Origin: DATGEP01 sp035310125
GTDB taxonomy: Bacteria; Chloroflexota; Ktedonobacteria; Ktedonobacterales; JADMIN01
Reading direction: 5' to 3'
NCBI GenBank assembly: GCA_035310125.1
Contig: DATGEP010000086.1
Location: 1 to 23,113 of the forward strand
Length of the DNA stretch: 23,113 nt
Below, piece after piece: positions 15,090 to 22,669 of this stretch (the first letter of the stretch is position 1; each line of letters opens with the position of its first letter). The translations under genes were made by a program, and so were the position numbers. The notes below the pieces were generated by a model. That model did no database searches and was not told the origin of the DNA. It saw only the letters and a program-made list of their open reading frames with translations.

Positions 15090-15548
15090 CTACACCACTG
15101 CAAGCGCCTCCGCCCGGCGCCTCAGCCGGGCCAGCGCATCTTCTACGCCGCGATGGCACTGCGATCCCATCAGCCGCTCGATGACCCGACCCCGCCATCC
15201 AGACGGGAATTCAAAGTCTCAGCCGAAGGTGACGCGCGTGGCCGTGGCGTCCAGCGGGTCGCAGAGGATGTGGTTGCGCACAGTGATGCCCAGCGGCAGC
15301 GCCGTCTCCATGTCCAGCGCGTGCCGCCCAGCGTCCACCGCCAGCACGCGCGTGGTGACGGGCCAGCTCCGCCCCAGCGCGCGGCTTGATGCATGCACCA
15401 CCTGCCCCGCCGCCGCCGGTCCCGCCGGCTCGATGCGCTTCGTCCGCGCGTCCCACCACGCGCTATACGACGCCGGTTCGGTCAGCACAGCCCATACGGA
15501 TGCCAGCGGCGCGGAAACGGTCGCAATTGGGCAAACGGAGACGGTCAT
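15090..15548 (-). CDS. SRPBCC-family protein with in-frame UGA, candidate selenoprotein
   Basis: Read through the TGA at 15219-15221 this is a 152-residue START-like/polyketide-cyclase (SRPBCC) protein, the usual size of the family: APLASVWAVLTEPASYSAWWDAR at the N-terminus, central strands, RVTFG-U110-DFEFPSGWRG, and a C-terminal helix VEDALARLRRRAEALA that closes the helix-grip fold. Stopping at TGA would give 109 aa lacking this helix. The 42 codons after TGA keep frame and composition and end in TAG just before a hairpin. A SECIS-like hairpin follows the TGA, and selA is in the window. TGA is an ordinary stop elsewhere here, so a different genetic code is ruled out. Start ATG with AAGGTG about 6 nt upstream; it follows the exporter gene by 45 bp. 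Alternative: a nonsense mutation of a Cys, Trp or Arg codon. Ligand unknown. Confidence 0.7.
15190..15208 (-). promoter_or_regulatory. bSECIS-like hairpin downstream of the in-frame UGA
   Basis: In the mRNA, CCCGUC (15207-15202) pairs with GGCGGG (15196-15191) including one U-G wobble, extended by an outer U-G pair (15208 with 15190). The apical loop is UGGAU (15201-15197). It starts 17 nt after the UGA. This fits the published general bacterial SECIS model as I know it: UGA-to-loop distance 16-37 nt, stem of 4-16 bp, loop of 3-14 nt with a G in the first two positions. Short hairpins are common in GC-rich DNA, so the match is supportive, not proof. Confidence 0.5.
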
Positions 15549-15593
15549 AGCGTCACCTTTTCAAGTGGTGTGACGATTTTCGTCATGTACGTC

Positions 15594-17222
15594 TCACTCG
15601 CCGATGACAGCCGGACGCGCCTCGATGGACTCGCCACGTGCCGTCGCTGTCTTCGCGGCCTCGACAGCCGGATCGCGGCCAATCAGCAGGGCAACCAGCA
15701 CACAGACGCCGGTGCCGAAAAGCGCGATCAGGAACGCTCCGTTGATGCCGGACACGGCAGCGTGCGCGGCAACATACTGGTGCGCTGCCGCCTGGATGCA
15801 GTCTTGTATCGCCGCAGCGTTCGGGGCGTGTTGAGCGATACAGGCAGTCTTGACCTGCGCGAGCTGTGTCGTCTGGAAGGTTGTCGCGAAGCTGCCTGCC
15901 TGGTTTTTGCCAATCTGCGTGGCGTAGGTCGTCAATGCCGCGATGCCAACGGCGGCGGCCACCTGGCGCGTGACCGTTACAAGCGACGAGGCGCGGGCCA
16001 TCGCGCGGTTGCTGACGACCGAGAGGACCAGCGTTTGCAGCGGGATGTTTGTCAACCCCAGCCCCAGACCGCGCAGAACGAGCCAGATCTGCAATGAAGC
16101 GCCGGTCGTATTCACATCGAGGTTGATGAAACCGAAGGTGCCGGCGGTCAGGAGGATGAAGCCGGCGGTTGCGAGGATTCGCGGTCCCACCCGATTATAG
16201 AGCCTGCCGGCGATGGGTGTTATCACTGCCGCCGCGACGCCCTGAGAGATGAGTAACTCTCCGGTCGAGAGCGCCGAGACATGCTGAACATTCTCGAAGA
16301 ACAGGGGGATGAGTAGGAGGCTGCCAAAGAGCAAACCGCCAATCGCCCACAAAAGGATGTTGGTCATCGCAAAAGTGTAGTTCGCGAAAAGGCGCACATC
16401 CATCACCGGGTCGCTCACAAATAGCTCATTGATCACGAAAACGACGAGCAACGCGCCGCCAAGGATGAGATACCGAGCGACGCTCAAATCGAGAGTTGTG
16501 CCCAAGATGGAGAAATGATCGAACGGCGTATCGTTCCATCCATAGGTGGCTGCTTCCGAGATGCCGTAGACGAGCGCGGTGAAACCAACCATCGAGAGGA
16601 TCAGGCCGACCACGTCGAAACGCTGCCGTCGCGGCTCGACAGCTTCGTGGCTCTCGTCGGCGGCGCGCCCACGCAACACAAAGAAGCCGAGCAGAACGGC
16701 GAGTATGCCGATGGGGATATTCACCGTGAAGATCGCGCTCCAGTCGAACGTGGTGGTGAGATAGCCGCCGATGGTCGGGCCGAACGCTGGGGCCAGCAGC
16801 ACTGGCACGCCAACCAACGCGCCGGCAAGCCCGCGCTCGGTGGGTGGGAAGACGCGGAACACAATCGCCAGCGCCAGCGGGAAGAGCGCACCGCCGCCGA
16901 TGCCCTGAAGCACTCGGAATGCAATCAGCATTCCTTCGTTGGGGGCGATAGCGCAGAGTCCGGAGCCGAGCGTAAAGAGCGCGAGGCAGAAGAGGAAGAC
17001 CGCTTTGCTGCCTACGCGATCGCTAACGTAGCCCGTGATCGGAATGACTGCTGCCTGCGCCAGCAGATACGCCGTTACGACCCAGGTGATCGTCTGGAAC
17101 GAGGTGTGAAACGACGCCGCCATCTGTGGGAGCGCGACGTTGACGATGGTGTTATCGAGAATCGCCATGAACAGGCCAATCGCGGCCACTATTGCCGCCT
17201 GCCATTTATATGCCAGCCGCAT
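15594..17222 (-). CDS. DHA2-family (EmrB/QacA-type) MFS drug exporter
   Basis: Inner-membrane proton-coupled exporter of 542 aa with about 14 predicted transmembrane segments, the size of DHA2 transporters. Signatures: FMAILDNTIVNVALPQM in TM1, GYVSDRVGSKAVFL (motif A, loop 2-3), RVLQGIGGGALFPLA (motif B region) and GVPVLLAPAFGPTIGGYL (motif C, antiporter signature). A long extracytoplasmic loop with two Cys lies before the last segment. The ATG at 17222 has GGAGGGG about 10 nt upstream; the frame is open 16 codons further. The start lies inside the end of the TetR gene (17-nt overlap), so the two are coupled. The TetR regulator and its operator indicate induction by a toxic ligand (inference). 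Substrate unknown. Confidence 0.93.
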   Translation of the reverse strand: MRLAYKWQAAIVAAIGLFMAILDNTIVNVALPQMAASFHTSFQTITWVVTAYLLAQAAVIPITGYVSDRVGSKAVFLFCLALFTLGSGLCAIAPNEGMLIAFRVLQGIGGGALFPLALAIVFRVFPPTERGLAGALVGVPVLLAPAFGPTIGGYLTTTFDWSAIFTVNIPIGILAVLLGFFVLRGRAADESHEAVEPRRQRFDVVGLILSMVGFTALVYGISEAATYGWNDTPFDHFSILGTTLDLSVARYLILGGALLVVFVINELFVSDPVMDVRLFANYTFAMTNILLWAIGGLLFGSLLLIPLFFENVQHVSALSTGELLISQGVAAAVITPIAGRLYNRVGPRILATAGFILLTAGTFGFINLDVNTTGASLQIWLVLRGLGLGLTNIPLQTLVLSVVSNRAMARASSLVTVTRQVAAAVGIAALTTYATQIGKNQAGSFATTFQTTQLAQVKTACIAQHAPNAAAIQDCIQAAAHQYVAAHAAVSGINGAFLIALFGTGVCVLVALLIGRDPAVEAAKTATARGESIEARPAVIGE

Positions 17223-17940
17223 GGTAGTTTTTCCCCTCCATCTCGGATTCTTCAGGTTCATCAGGCTCATCGTGAGCCTCTGTCATCGCACCGCGGACGA
17301 CGAATTGCACCATCTGCTCACGCGCATGCGCCAGCGCCTCGGGCGTGGTGAGATCGGCGATGGCGAACAGCATCTCATAGCGCGGAAGCGACTGCTGGTA
17401 GTGCTGCGCCATACCGGCAATGATCGCTACCAGCATGTTCGGATCGAGGTCCGCTCGGAGAAAGCCAGCATCGCGCGCGCGGAGCAGGAAGCGTTGCACC
17501 GCCTGAATCCACGGTGGTCGCTCGCGACCTGGATTGATGTGCCGCAATGTCGTCCATCCCTCCGCCGCCTCCCAGGAGAGCACGCGGGCACACGTGGGCT
17601 GACTGCGACAGAAGTCGAACGACCAGCGAACGGCGACTTCGAGGAATTTTCGGACACTATCGCGTGTGAGCGGGGCGTCGTCCGGGGGGACAGCTGAATC
17701 GAGGACGCGCGAATTTCCTGCCGCGACCTGATCGTGGTGGCGGCTGACGACAGCCTGGTAGAGGCCCAGCTTGTCGCCGAAGTAGTGGAAGAGCAGCGCC
17801 TTGTTGTAACCCGCCTTCGCGGCGATTTCCTCCACACGGGCGCCTTCGAAGCCCGCCCGTGCGAAAATGGCTCCAGCGGCGCCGAGAAATGCCTCCCGCG
17901 CCGCCACTGAGTCGCGGGCGCGGCCATGTTTTTCATCCAC
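17206..17940 (-). CDS. TetR/AcrR-family transcriptional repressor
   Basis: Regulator of 244 aa. The N-terminal TetR helix-turn-helix spans about residues 10-58: REAFLGAAGAIFARAGFEGA, then VEEIAAKAGYNKALLFHYFGDKLGLY. The C-terminal ligand-binding domain is helical and ends in an acidic tail (EAHDEPDEPEESE). I chose the GTG at 17940, which has AAGGGG about 9 nt upstream; a GTG at 17958 gives 6 extra residues but lacks an SD. A perfect palindrome 21 bp upstream is a fitting operator, so autorepression of TetR and control of the downstream exporter and SRPBCC gene is likely. The gene overlaps the exporter start by 17 nt. Confidence 0.92.
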   Translation of the reverse strand: MDEKHGRARDSVAAREAFLGAAGAIFARAGFEGARVEEIAAKAGYNKALLFHYFGDKLGLYQAVVSRHHDQVAAGNSRVLDSAVPPDDAPLTRDSVRKFLEVAVRWSFDFCRSQPTCARVLSWEAAEGWTTLRHINPGRERPPWIQAVQRFLLRARDAGFLRADLDPNMLVAIIAGMAQHYQQSLPRYEMLFAIADLTTPEALAHAREQMVQFVVRGAMTEAHDEPDEPEESEMEGKNYHAAGI

Positions 17941-17960
17941 TGTGCCGGTCCCCTTCACGA

Positions 17961-17987
17961 AGTAACTAACCAGTTAGTTACTAACTG
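17961..17987. promoter_or_regulatory. Palindromic operator upstream of the TetR operon
   Basis: AGTAACTAAC (17961-17970) and GTTAGTTACT (17973-17982) form a perfect 10-bp-arm palindrome with a 2-bp centre. A second perfect palindrome, CAGTTAG-TTA-CTAACTG (17971-17987), overlaps it. TetR proteins bind such sites as one or two dimers. It lies between tetR and the divergent MgtC-like gene, so it could affect both directions. Confidence 0.75.
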
Positions 17988-18105
17988 TGGTGAATACTAT
18001 AGCGTGGTGAGATGGAGACGTGTCAAGAGCGGCGCTCATGCGTTAGGTACGGTACGAGAAGCCTCGTGCTTCCTTGGGAAGCTGTGCGAGTGGGAGGAGC
18101 GAACG

Positions 18106-18582
18106 ATGGTTACGCCGCATGATCTGGCGTTGATAGGCTCGGCGCTGCTGGCCGGGCTGTGTGGATTTGTCGTCGGGTGGGAGCGCGAAGCACACGGGCA
18201 TAGAGCAGGCACGCGTACGTTCGCGCTGGTCACGCTAGGTGCCGCTGTGCTGACGGCGCTGGCCGTCACTAGCTTGGCCGGTGCGGGTGCTGATCGCGTC
18301 ATTGCGGGCATCGTTCAGGGCATCGGCTTCATTGGTGCCGGGCTGATTCTGCATGCGCAAACGGGCAGCGTCAAGGGGCTTACTACCGCCGCCGCTGTGT
18401 GGACCGTCACGAGCATCGGCATTGTGATAGGCGCCGGGCACTACATCGCCGGCATTGCCCTCACACTGGTGATCTTGCTGCTGCTCTGGTGGCCATATGT
18501 ACCGCTGCTGGCGCGCCTCCAGCCACGCACCACGCGCGAGGAGTACGCGGCGAAATCCACCGATTCGCCGCCTACTACGTAG
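18106..18582 (+). CDS. MgtC/SapB-family membrane protein
   Basis: Inner-membrane protein of 158 aa with about 4-5 hydrophobic segments. It matches the MgtC/SapB N-terminal domain: LLAGLCGFVVGWEREAHGHRAGTRTFALVTLGAA (residues about 11-44), then VQGIGFIGAGLIL and VKGLTTAAAVWTVTSIGIVIGAGHY. The C-terminal cytoplasmic ACT-like domain of long MgtC proteins is absent, as in many bacterial homologs. In pathogens the family is linked to survival in low Mg2+ and acid, but most environmental members have no known function. The start ATG has GGAGGAG 6 nt upstream; the frame is open 60 codons further without support. It is divergent from tetR and ends 12 bp before the convergent nadA stop. Confidence 0.92.
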   Translation: MVTPHDLALIGSALLAGLCGFVVGWEREAHGHRAGTRTFALVTLGAAVLTALAVTSLAGAGADRVIAGIVQGIGFIGAGLILHAQTGSVKGLTTAAAVWTVTSIGIVIGAGHYIAGIALTLVILLLLWWPYVPLLARLQPRTTREEYAAKSTDSPPTT

Positions 18583-18594
18583 ATCTCTGCCCTT

Positions 18595-19878
18595 CTACCC
18601 TTTGTTCGCGAGCATGCGCTCAAGCGCGACCTTTGCCCATTTCGCCGTGTCGCCATCTACCGAGACGGCGTTGACGGCGCGGCCTTCGGTCAATTCATCC
18701 AACACCCAGGCGAGATAGGCCGGGTGGATGCGATACATGGTGGAGCAAGGGCACACGATGGGGTCCAGGCAGAAGATGATTTTGTCGGGATGCTCGGAGG
18801 CAAGGCGCTTGACCAGATTGATTTCCGTGCCAACAGCCCAGATGGAGCCGGCTGGCGATGCCTCGATCACCGCAATGATGCGCTCGGTCGAGCCGCTCAG
18901 GTCAGCGGCAGCCACCACGTCGTGCCGGCACTCAGGGTGTACCACCACGCGCACGCTCGGATATGTCGCCCGCGCCTCGGCGATCTGCTCCGGTGTGAAA
19001 CGCTGGTGGGTGGAACACCACCCCTTCCAGAGAATCACCTGCGCATCCAGCAGCGTCGTCTCGTCTTCGATGCCGCCAAAATCCAGCCGCTGATTCCAGA
19101 CGGCAATGTGCTTCTCGGAGATACCCATCGCCAGGGCGGTGTTGCGGCCCAGGTGCTCATCGGGGAAGAAGAGCACGCGCCGCCCGCGCGCGAATGCCCA
19201 GCGCAGCACGTTTTCCGCATTGGACGAAGTGCAGACGATGCCGCCGTGCTGGCCACAGAATGCCTTGAGGTTGGCGGCGGAGTTCATATACGTGACCGGA
19301 ATGACGGCCTGCCGCTCATCCCCAGTTACCGTCCTCTCGTCGGCATAGAGCGCATCCAGCACCTCCCAACACTCCTCCACCTCGGCGATGTTCGCCATGT
19401 CGGCCATCGAGCAGCCGGCGGCGGGATTGGGCAAGATGACCGTCTGATGCGACCCGCTGAGGATGTCTGCGCTCTCGGCCATGAAGTGGACGCCGCAGAA
19501 GACAATGTAGTCCGCTTCCGAACGGGCCGCGGCGAACTGCGCCAGCTTGAACGAATCGCCTCGCGCATCGGCGTATTTGATAATCTCGTCACGCTGATAG
19601 TGGTGGCCGAGGATCAACAGCCGCTCTCCCAATTTCGCCCTCGCGGCGGCAATGCGACGGTCCAGCTCGTCGCCGTCCATCAGCGCATATTCGCGAGGTA
19701 TGGCATCGGCGCGCTCGGCTCCAGCATGGCTGGAGCGAGGTTGAGGCGCAATGCCAGCCGCGCGCGCGCGCCACTCTACCAGCGATGGCAGGGTGCGTTG
19801 CTCGGTGCTTTCCTCACAATCCGCGCCGACAGCGGGTTTTGCAAGGTTCATTATGTCTGCGGATAGGTCTATGGTCAT
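18595..19878 (-). CDS. nadA: Quinolinate synthase
   Basis: [4Fe-4S] enzyme condensing iminoaspartate (from NadB) with dihydroxyacetone phosphate to quinolinate in de novo NAD synthesis. The 427 aa belong to the longer NadA class, with a poorly conserved N-terminal 65 residues. Landmarks: LLILGHHYQRDEI, FCGVHFMAESADIL, cluster Cys C156 in NPAAGCSMADM, YMNSAANLKAFCG, CTSSNAENVL, FFPDEHLGRNTA, C288 in WKGWCSTHQRF, HPECRHDV, the GTEINLV segment, and the third cluster ligand in VCPCSTMYR (C376 or C378). The start ATG at 19878 has AGGAG about 9 nt upstream. It is the last gene of nadB-nadC-nadA, 64 bp after nadC. Confidence 0.97.
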   Translation of the reverse strand: MTIDLSADIMNLAKPAVGADCEESTEQRTLPSLVEWRARAAGIAPQPRSSHAGAERADAIPREYALMDGDELDRRIAAARAKLGERLLILGHHYQRDEIIKYADARGDSFKLAQFAAARSEADYIVFCGVHFMAESADILSGSHQTVILPNPAAGCSMADMANIAEVEECWEVLDALYADERTVTGDERQAVIPVTYMNSAANLKAFCGQHGGIVCTSSNAENVLRWAFARGRRVLFFPDEHLGRNTALAMGISEKHIAVWNQRLDFGGIEDETTLLDAQVILWKGWCSTHQRFTPEQIAEARATYPSVRVVVHPECRHDVVAAADLSGSTERIIAVIEASPAGSIWAVGTEINLVKRLASEHPDKIIFCLDPIVCPCSTMYRIHPAYLAWVLDELTEGRAVNAVSVDGDTAKWAKVALERMLANKG

Positions 19879-19942
19879 GCCGGTTCACTCCTGATTGGTC
19901 TGCGATTCATCGCTCGCGACAAAAACCTCAGCGAAGCGAAGA

Positions 19943-20818
19943 TTAGTCGAGCTCCAGGGAGACATCCAGGTTGGGAGCGGAGTGCGTGAGCGCGCCCAGG
20001 GAGATCAGGTCAACGCCGGTCGCCGCGACGGCGGCGAGCTTCGTGGGATCGGCGCCGATGCCGCCGGAGGCTTCTATGAGTGTGTGCGGCGCTCGCTCGC
20101 GAATGAGCGTGACGGCGGTGCGCATACGGTCCAGCGGCATGTTGTCGAGCAGGATGACATCGGCGCCGGCATCCAGCGCTTCACGCACCTGCTCCTGCGT
20201 CTCGCACTCGACCTCGATCTTGAGCAAGTGTGGCGTGTGCGCGCGGGCACGCTCGATGGCTGCCGCGATGCTTCCACAGGCTGCAATGTGGTTATCTTTG
20301 ATCAGTACACCGTCGTCCAGACCGGCGCGATGATTCGAGGCGCCACCCGTCCGCACGGCGTATTTCTCCAGGTTGCGCAGTCCTGGTGTCGTCTTGCGCG
20401 TGTCCACCACGCGCGCCGTCGTGCCCGCGATGGCTGCCTGACAGTGGAAGGCCAGCGTGGCGATGCCGGAGAGATGCCCCAGGAAGTTGAGCGCGGTGCG
20501 CTCGGCGGTGAGCAAGGCGCGGGCGTCTCCGGTTATCGTCGCGAGCGCCGCTCCGACCTCGACGCGCGCGCCCTCGCGGACAAGTGGCTCGAAACGCACA
20601 GCGGAATCGAGGAGACGGAATGCGAGCGCGGCGGCGGGCAGCCCGGCAATGACCCCGGCCTCGCGAGCGACGATGCGCCCGCTGGCGGTGGTCTCGGCGG
20701 GGATGGTCGCCTCAGTGGTCACATCACCGCGCCCGATGTCCTCCGCCAGCGCCCGCCGCACGAGTTCCGCATCGAAGAGCGGATCGAACCCCGCAAGTGC
20801 TGGATTAGATCTCGGCAT
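19943..20818 (-). CDS. nadC: Nicotinate-nucleotide pyrophosphorylase (carboxylating)
   Basis: Quinolinate phosphoribosyltransferase: converts quinolinate and PRPP to nicotinate mononucleotide and CO2. The 291 aa are the usual length. Family signatures: ALAEDIGRGDVTT at the N-terminus, AERTALNFLGHLSGIAT, VVDTRKTTPGLRNLEKYAV followed by RTGGASNHRAGLDDGVLIKDNH, EVECETQEQVREALDAGAD, ILLDNM and EASGGI near the C-terminus. The substrate-binding Arg, His and Lys residues in the TRKTTPG and NHR segments are intact. The start ATG overlaps the nadB stop by 14 nt and has AAGGAG about 9 nt upstream, indicating coupled translation. It sits in the middle of the three-gene NAD operon. Confidence 0.97.
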   Translation of the reverse strand: MPRSNPALAGFDPLFDAELVRRALAEDIGRGDVTTEATIPAETTASGRIVAREAGVIAGLPAAALAFRLLDSAVRFEPLVREGARVEVGAALATITGDARALLTAERTALNFLGHLSGIATLAFHCQAAIAGTTARVVDTRKTTPGLRNLEKYAVRTGGASNHRAGLDDGVLIKDNHIAACGSIAAAIERARAHTPHLLKIEVECETQEQVREALDAGADVILLDNMPLDRMRTAVTLIRERAPHTLIEASGGIGADPTKLAAVAATGVDLISLGALTHSAPNLDVSLELD

Positions 20819-22529
20819 GCGCTAGTGCTCCTTCCATCATCGCGTGTGGGGCCGGGGCGCTCAGCAGAGAGTGGCGTCCATCGCGCATCGGATCGCGGTC
20901 GGGATAGTCCTCGCGAAAGTGACTGCCCCTGCTTTCGCGCCTTGCCAGCGCGGCGGCGGTGATGGCCTGCGCCGCAAAGAGCATATTCGCCGTCTCAGGA
21001 TCGTATGGGCCGCGCTTCGCGAGCGCCCCCACATCGCGCAGCGCCGCGGCGAGTCCAGCGGCATCGCGGCGCAGGGAGACGCGCTCCCACATGACGCGGC
21101 GCAGCAACGTGCGCGTTGTCTCAGCAGCCGCACCCGGCTTCTGGTGCTCGGCAAGCGCCCCGATGCTGACATATGATTCAGGCAGTGCGAGAGCGTCCAC
21201 AGCGAGGGAATCGCCAGGCAGCTGAGTGCCGTGTGGCCAGGGACGTGGGCCGTCGCCAGCAGTGGCGATCGTGTGGGCGGCACGCCGGCCGAAGACCAAT
21301 CCCTCCAGCAGCGAGTTGCTCGCAAGGCGATTTGCCCCGTGGACACCCGTGCAGGCGACTTCCCCGACGGCGTAGAGGCCGGGAACGGTCGTGCGCGCCC
21401 ACGTGTCCACCACAACTCCGCCCATGAAGTAGTGCGCCGCGGGTGCGACGGGTATCAAGTCGCGAGCAAGGTCCAGCCCATATCGCTTACAGGTGGCGGC
21501 AATGGTCGGGAAGCGCGCTCGCATCTGCTCCGCTGGTAGGTGCCGCAGGTCAAGGTAGGCGCAGGGCACACCCGCCGCGAGCATCTCGCCCAGGATTGCG
21601 CGCGCGACGACATCACGCGGAGCCAGCTCCGCATCGGGTGAGTAGCGCGGCATGAAGCGCTCGCCAGCCGCGTTGCGCAGGTATGCACCCTCACCACGCA
21701 CGGCTTCCGAGATCAAGAACGACTCCGAGGCGCCATTCGGTGCGACCAGCACAGTTGGATGAAATTGCGCGAATTCGAGGTCCGCCAGCGTGGCGCCCGC
21801 ACCCCAGGCAAGCGCCAGCCCATCGGCGGTCGCGCCCGGCGGGTTCGACGTCCGCAGCCAGAGCTGGCCCGCGCCACCGTTCGCGAGCACGACGCCGCGC
21901 CGCGTGCGCACTCGGATCTGTTCGCCGCCAGCCAGCACGTCCAGCCCCACACAGACACCGCGTTCGACGAGTAGCCGCAGTGCCAGTGACGAATCGAGGA
22001 TGCGTGTTCCTGGGCGGGCATGTACCGCCGCGACCAGCGCCCGCTCGATCTCCGCGCCGGTGGCGTCGCCATGCGCGTGCAGCACCCGCCAGCGGCTATG
22101 CGCCGCCTCGCGCCCAAGCTGGTAGCGACGCGCCAGATCCAGCGGTGATGTCGTTGCCGGCACGTTGGGCGCCGGCTCGCGCTCGTCGAATGCGGCGCCC
22201 AGCCCGATGAGCCAGGCAACAGCCTCATGCGCTTCAGTGACGAGCACTTGGGCCGCTTCTTCGTGTACCAATCCGGCGCCCGCCGCTAAAGTATCCTGTA
22301 GATGCAGGTTCGGGGTGTCGTCCAGCCCAACCGCGGCGGCCAGGCCACCCTGGGCATAGCGGGTGTTGCTCTCACCCAGCGCGCCTTTCGTCACCAGTAG
22401 CACGCTGAGGGTGGGGGGCAGCGTCAGCGCGACTGACAAGCCCGCGATGCCACCGCCGATGATCGCGACATCATACGTGAGCGCGTCCGTGGGCGCGCCT
22501 GGTGCGGAAACGCCGTTGCCACCGGGCAT
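20805..22529 (-). CDS. nadB: L-aspartate oxidase
   Basis: FAD enzyme oxidising L-aspartate to iminoaspartate, the first step of de novo NAD synthesis. The 574 aa are slightly longer than the common 510-540. Motifs: FAD dinucleotide-binding VAIIGGGIAGLSVAL, SNTRYAQGGLAAA, VLANGGAGQLW, LEFAQFHPTVL, EAVRGEGAYLRNAAGERFM, AAHYFMGGVVVD and GLYAVGEVACTGVHGANRLASNSLLEG. The C-terminal helical domain ends normally. The start ATG at 22529 has GAGAGGAG 6 nt upstream; the frame is open 16 further codons. It is the first gene of the operon, preceded by a promoter and symmetric operator candidate, and overlaps nadC by 14 nt. Succinate dehydrogenase flavoprotein is the related alternative, excluded by the nad neighbours. 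Confidence 0.97.
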   Translation of the reverse strand: MPGGNGVSAPGAPTDALTYDVAIIGGGIAGLSVALTLPPTLSVLLVTKGALGESNTRYAQGGLAAAVGLDDTPNLHLQDTLAAGAGLVHEEAAQVLVTEAHEAVAWLIGLGAAFDEREPAPNVPATTSPLDLARRYQLGREAAHSRWRVLHAHGDATGAEIERALVAAVHARPGTRILDSSLALRLLVERGVCVGLDVLAGGEQIRVRTRRGVVLANGGAGQLWLRTSNPPGATADGLALAWGAGATLADLEFAQFHPTVLVAPNGASESFLISEAVRGEGAYLRNAAGERFMPRYSPDAELAPRDVVARAILGEMLAAGVPCAYLDLRHLPAEQMRARFPTIAATCKRYGLDLARDLIPVAPAAHYFMGGVVVDTWARTTVPGLYAVGEVACTGVHGANRLASNSLLEGLVFGRRAAHTIATAGDGPRPWPHGTQLPGDSLAVDALALPESYVSIGALAEHQKPGAAAETTRTLLRRVMWERVSLRRDAAGLAAALRDVGALAKRGPYDPETANMLFAAQAITAAALARRESRGSHFREDYPDRDPMRDGRHSLLSAPAPHAMMEGALAHAEI

Positions 22530-22583
22530 ATTCGGCTCCTCTCCGGTGCGCGGCGCACGTGAGCGTGTACCCAGCACACCATC

Positions 22584-22613
22584 GTTAGTGTTCAGTGTAC
22601 AACATACACTAAC
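22584..22613. promoter_or_regulatory. 30-bp symmetric operator candidate before nadB
   Basis: GTTAGTGT (22584-22591) and ACACTAAC (22606-22613) are perfect inverted arms around 14 bp with palindromic centre TGTACA (22596-22601); both share the same axis. It lies just downstream of the predicted transcription start (about 22621), where a repressor would block transcription. NAD genes are known to be controlled by NrtR, NiaR or NadQ in various bacteria; which regulator would bind here cannot be told. Confidence 0.65.
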
Positions 22614-22627
22614 TCTCGGTGCTAGGG

Positions 22628-22656
22628 ATTATACCACGCCCATTCCAGGTCGGCAA
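22628..22656 (-). promoter_or_regulatory. Sigma-70-type promoter for nadBCA
   Basis: On the minus strand there is a -35 TTGCCG (22651-22656, 4 of 6), an exact 17-bp spacer and a consensus -10 TATAAT (22628-22633). The predicted start near 22621 leaves a leader of about 90 nt that contains the symmetric operator candidate. Confidence 0.65.
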
Positions 22657-22669
22657 CGGCGCGAATATG

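Noticed and set aside
15219..15548. A complete 109-aa SRPBCC protein ending at TGA
   Set aside because: It would lack the last strand and the C-terminal helix of the fold, while the same frame supplies both directly after the TGA. Kept only as the nonsense-mutation alternative.
16515..17351. Plus-strand frame of 278 codons opposite the exporter
   Set aside because: Very polar and Arg/Glu-rich, an antisense image of transmembrane segments.
18724..20962. Long plus-strand frames opposite nadA and nadC
   Set aside because: They mirror well-identified enzymes on the minus strand, as expected in GC-rich DNA, and have no family features.
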